From Smittium culicis (Eukaryota; Kickxellomycota; Harpellomycetes; Harpellales; Legeriomycetaceae), in NCBI GenBank assembly GCA_001970855.1, contig LSSN01004941.1, positions 1-25,941 of the forward strand: a DNA stretch of 25,941 nucleotides, read 5' to 3'. The position numbers and the translations under genes are program-made. Below the pieces are notes generated by a model. The model had not been told where the DNA came from. It ran no database searches and was given only the letters and a program-made list of their open reading frames with translations. Of this stretch, positions 21,549 through 25,941 are shown piece after piece (position 1 is the first letter of the stretch; each line of letters starts with the position of its first letter).

Positions 21549-22602
21549 ATGGAGCTCGACGAAAAGTCTTTGAAAAAACTAAAAGTCCCTGAGCTAAAAG
21601 CTATACTCAAAGAGAGAAACCTCAGCGTTGAGGGCAAGAAAGACGAACTTATATCCCGAATAATTGGGTCCAGCGACACTCCTTCTTCCCAGAGCGCTGC
21701 TAAATTGGATGCAAATTCTGCTGTCAGCCAGCAAGATCAAAGTAAACCTGAAACAAAAAATTCTTCTCCTACTGCTCCTCAAGATTCTATACAAAAAACC
21801 CAACTTGCTTCAAATATCTCTGAAACTACCTCTGCTTCAAACATTACAAAGTTAGTATCTATAAAATCCATACTTAATTTACTTTTTTTTATCTTTGTTT
21901 CTATATAATTATATATAAATCTGTATACTAATCGTTTATATTTGATGTTTCAAGTAGCGATGTAAGTAAAAATTTGAAAAATACTAAAGAATTAACTGAA
22001 TCTGAAAAGCTTAAGCTCCGCGCAGAAAAGTTTGGACTAAACAGCGCCGATTCCTCTATATTGACTGAAGAAGAAATAAAGAGGAAAAGATCATTAAGAT
22101 TTGGCATCTCTATACCAACAGCAACCCCAGCCTCTGAACCTGCTGCTAAAAAGCAGCCAATAGTTTCTGCAGGTGCATTGGAAATAGACCCTGAAGTTTT
22201 GAAAAAGAGAGCCCAAAGGTTTGGTTTACCTGTTGCTGAAAGCACAGCCAGTAGTAAGAATCCTTTAAAACACGCACTCGAATTATCTGAGGTAATTCAA
22301 TCAACATTTTTACTTACATATTCGCAAGTAGCCTTATTCTTTTTCCACTAGGACAGATTTATTTATTTATTTTTTCTCCTTTTACATACTCATTTACTTC
22401 ACTGAATTAATTTATACCCTATCCACTTTATAACTAGTCTGAAAAGGAAAAATTACTGAAAAGACAGCAAAGATTCGGTACTGTAGCCACACCTGTTGCC
22501 AACTCTGCAGCTACCTCCTCGTCTGCCCCAGAAGCTGCTATATCTGAAGAAGAAAAAAAAAAGCGTAAACGCGCTGAAAGGTTCGGATTAACTAGCGCTT
22601 AA
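21549..22602 (+). CDS. THO1: SAP-domain mRNP factor, Tho1/SARNP(CIP29)-like
   Basis: Three exons (21549-21850, 21958-22291, 22438-22602) give 266 residues. Residues about 6-38 are a SAP DNA/RNA-binding helix pair (LKKLKVPELKAILKERNL, GKKDELISRI). A Ser/Gln/Ala linker follows. The C-terminal half carries five spaced Arg/Lys-rich-RFG or KFG motifs (FG at 126-127, 149-150, 189-190, 225-226 and 261-262; for example VLKKRAQRFGLP and KRAERFGLTSA). This is the signature of the Tho1/MOS11 C-terminal region that contacts the UAP56/Sub2 helicase in mRNA export. It is slightly longer than human SARNP (210). The first intron ends in AAGTAG, giving two in-frame acceptors (with or without one Ser). The second intron (GTAATT to CTAG) is phase 0. 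It lies in tandem with the Cdb4/PA2G4 gene. Confidence 0.85.
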
Positions 22603-23323
22603 ATCACTTCCACGTCTTTTCTTTTCTGCAAAAAAATTCAGTTGCCATACTTACTCCCTCCACTTATACAAACTTTTTTTTTTTTCATTTCTTATTGTAC
22701 TTTACTCTCAAATCTGCAGTTTAATTAAATATCTCATCCCTACTCCTTTTTTTTTTTTTACTTCTTTTGTTTGTTATGCCTCGAATGATTCAAAATAGCT
22801 TAAAAGAACTTTCCAGTCCATCTTATCTACCCTATGTGGTTGAGGAAATGTACCTTGCGCTATATTATTAGTTCTAATATTTTATTTATATAAGAGACAT
22901 TTAATCTTAAGAGCTTTTAATGTCCCCAACTCTGAAATCTTATAGGCTTAACCTCCCCTCTCTTCCCCCTCCACTCCCATTTTTATTAATTCCTATATAT
23001 TCGGACTATTGGCCGGATCAATTTCTGATTCACCCTTACTCCAGCATATCATTGGTTTTATTTTATTTACTCTTTCGTCCCGGCAAATAAGATTCGTCCA
23101 CAAAATCCACCCCTCCCCATACCTAAAACTGCGAATTACTGTTACTGGAACATAAACTTTTCCTATTATTATACAAAAAAAAAAATTTTTTTTACTCATT
23201 AAGAGATTTTTTATTTTTTATTTACTTTTTTTTCTTATAGCTATATATTTATATATATAAATAATAACACAAGATTCCTAAACTGGCAGCCATTTTCTAT
23301 TTAATACAAGAACTATAGACAAA
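22603..23323. promoter_or_regulatory. Intergenic region with promoter of the Cdb4/PA2G4 gene
   Basis: This 721-nt stretch has T-runs after the upstream stop (3' end zone), a pyrimidine tract rich in C (22952-22979), a reverse CCAAT (CTATTGGC, 23006-23013) and an AT-only TATA-like block (23242-23260), about 65 nt before the ATG. CT-rich tracts are typical of promoters of strongly expressed fungal genes. An open minus-strand frame at 22993-23199 overlaps the CCAAT box and is not considered coding. Confidence 0.45.
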
Positions 23324-25034
23324 ATGATGAGAACTAAAGTTTTAGATACTAAGAAGAAGGCTAAGCCTGAAACCGCCCAGCCTGAAGAAGAGTACACTTT
23401 GGATAACTCTGTCGTCATTGACAAATACAAATCCGCTGCCAATGTTGCCAATCGTAAGCTCCTAACCCTACCATTTTTATTTTTTTTTTAATATTATATT
23501 ATTCAATATACCACCTCGCTTATCCCTTTCTCCCCTCACCCCTCCCGCCTATAATTTCGTGCAGATTTTTTGTTGTGACAAAGAATAAAACGCTTTTTAC
23601 ATACAAAACCTTTTTTTTCTTTTCGCAACTATATTCCGCATATTTCCACTATTCATTTTAAATCACATTTTATTTACTGCTTTTTTTTATTCCTAATATA
23701 GTTGCCTTGGCTGCTGTGATCGAACAGGTCAAAGAAAACGCCTCCATCTACGAGCTCTGCAAAGTCGGTGACAACAAAGTCGATGAACTCTGCAAAAAAA
23801 CTTACGCTAAATCTAAAATTAGCAGAGGTCTATCTTACCCCACCAGCGTCTCCGTTAACAGCATCGCCTGCCATTTCTCTCCAGTCGAATCTGACGCCGA
23901 ATCTGCTAAACCCCTCCAAAAGGGCGATATCGTCAAAATGTACGTTTCCTACTTTTCTCCTCCCTAATTTTCGCTCTAAATATATCTTACGCCAAACAAT
24001 ATTTTTATCAATACCTCCTCCTTTTTTTTAAACCAATAGCCAAATCGGTGCTCATTTCGATGGCTTAGCTGCTGTTGTCGGTCACACCGTCGTTGTTGGC
24101 GCTAGCGAGGTATTTAATCCACTTTTTAACACATACACTTTTATTATATCCCCCCCCCCCCCTTGCCCATTTTTTCACCTTTCTGGAATCTCCTGCTTCT
24201 TAGGCTGAACCTGTAACTGGTGAAAATGCTGACTTGCTTGCTGCTGCTCACTATGCTGCTGAAGGTATCCTCCGCATGATCAAACCCGGAAAAAAAGTAT
24301 ATTTACATCTTTTTTTTCTTTTTACTTATACATTCTTCTCTATATTCTCTTATCCGCCTAACCTTCTCCACTTATCGCTTATCTTTTTTAACATTTGCCC
24401 ACCCACTCATACTTATTTTTAGTCTACTGATATCAGTGATGTCGCCACAAAGATCACCCAAACCTTTGGTTGTCTCCCATTGGAAGGCTCACTCTGCCAC
24501 AACCAAATCAGAAATAAAATTGATGGCGAAAAGCACATCGTTTTAAACCCTGGAGAAGACCAAAAATTCAAAGTCAAGGTCAACGAAATCGAAGTTGGTG
24601 AAGTCTACCTCATTGACATCCTCGTTGCAGGTGGTCAAGCTAAACCCCGTACCACCAAGCACAGAACCACCGTTTTTGCTAAATCTGGTACCACCTACCA
24701 ACTAAAAATGCAAGTCGCCAGATCTCTCTACTCTGAAGTCAGCTCCAAATTCGCCACTTTCCCATTCTCCATCCGCTGCTGCGAAGACGAAAGAAAAGCA
24801 CGTATGGGTGTCATCGAGTGCGCTAAATCCCGCGTCTTGGAATCTTTCGACGTCATCGAAGAAAAAGACGGAAACAACGTCGCACAAGTCTGCTTCACCG
24901 TCTTGGTCACCCCTAAAGGCGTAATCAGAATCACTCAAGGTCCTGCCTTCAACCCTAAAGTCGTCATCACCGACAAAAAGGTCGACTCCGAAATCACTGC
25001 CTTGCTCAACACCTCAGCCAAATCATTAAAATAA
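23324..25034 (+). CDS. cdb4: Cdb4/PA2G4 (EBP1)-like protein, inactive methionine aminopeptidase fold
   Basis: Five exons (23324-23453, 23702-23939, 24040-24109, 24204-24296, 24423-25034) give 380 residues; human PA2G4 has 394. Recognisable steps: DNSVVIDKYKSAANVANR, LQKGDIVKIQIGAHFDGLAA and VVGHTVVVGA, CLPLEGSLCHNQIRNKIDGE, IVLNPGEDQKF, then FPFSIRCCEDERKARMGVIE, CFTVLVTPKGVIRITQGP and a Leu-rich end. The fold is that of methionine aminopeptidase 2. The two metal-ligand Asp positions are replaced (Gln in IQIGAHFDG, Val in AAVVGHT), so it should not be a peptidase. Relatives bind ribosomes near the exit tunnel, RNA or curved DNA (S. pombe Cdb4). The Lys-rich tail of the human protein is missing. 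Translation can start at either of two adjacent ATGs. Codons strongly favour C-ending forms (GTC, ATC, AAC, CTC), unlike its neighbours, which suggests high expression. Confidence 0.92.
24150..24162 (+). repeat. 13-C homopolymer inside intron 3 of the Cdb4 gene
   Basis: Thirteen consecutive C residues in an intron of a genome with few C runs. It lies about 40 nt before the acceptor, within a T/C-rich stretch, so it may be part of an expanded polypyrimidine tract. Confidence 0.6.

Positions 25035-25941
<907 letters not shown>

Noticed and set aside
21594..21855. Antisense and alternative-frame ORFs over the SAP exon
   Set aside because: The plus frame carries the SAP domain; the others are shadows.
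24702..24938. Two antisense open frames in the last exon of the Cdb4 gene
   Set aside because: They overlap strongly conserved PA2G4 sequence and arise from its C-ending codon bias.
5048..25034. A coordinated new multi-gene system
   Set aside because: The six genes are known conserved eukaryotic families of different pathways with independent orientations; nothing in spacing or content links them.

Overview
The window is eukaryotic nuclear DNA, very AT-rich between genes. It carries six protein-coding genes, five of them clearly split by GT-AG introns and the sixth (the cyclin) by one 5' intron. Introns run from 58 to 248 nt, end in TAG, CAG or AAG, and the exons joined here keep frame across every junction. 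The gene set is a Pho85-type cyclin, Doa1/PLAA, COP9 subunit 1, a Tho1-like SAP protein, a Cdb4/PA2G4 protein and a NOL1/NOP2/Sun methyltransferase. Together with the composition, homopolymer runs and a long TTA microsatellite, it suggests an early-diverging fungus. A gut-dwelling Harpellales/Kickxellomycotina-type genome is my best guess, with anaerobic gut fungi as the alternative. The taxon is inferred, not shown.

Layout. Bases 1-211 hold a decayed pogo/Tigger-type DDE transposase cut by the left edge, followed by about 4.8 kb of gene-free AT-rich DNA. A COP9 signalosome subunit 1 gene (minus, 5048 to about 6894) lies head to head with a 12-exon DOA1/PLAA gene (plus, 9173-12589). The 2.3 kb between them holds a possible frameshifted coding relic and an inverted repeat whose arms both carry CCAAT. 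After a 2.2 kb empty stretch come a cyclin gene (plus, 14762-17461) and a NOL1/NOP2/Sun RNA m5C methyltransferase gene (minus, 17690-19571). Their stop codons face each other 228 nt apart. About 2 kb of degraded sequence follows. A SAP-domain mRNA-export factor gene (plus, 21549-22602) and a Cdb4/PA2G4 gene (plus, 23324-25034) come next, and the window ends inside at least 150 bp of uninterrupted TTA repeat.

How the genes relate. They are housekeeping genes of different pathways: ubiquitin/Cdc48 and cullin deneddylation (Doa1, CSN1), CDK control (cyclin), RNA modification and mRNP export (NSUN, Tho1), and a ribosome- or DNA-associated MetAP-fold protein (Cdb4). I see no operon-like logic, defence island or new multi-gene system. 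The best leads are structural: a 16-nt microexon in the methyltransferase gene, alternative N- or C-termini from retained introns, a NAGNAG acceptor, and unexplained relic coding stretches.
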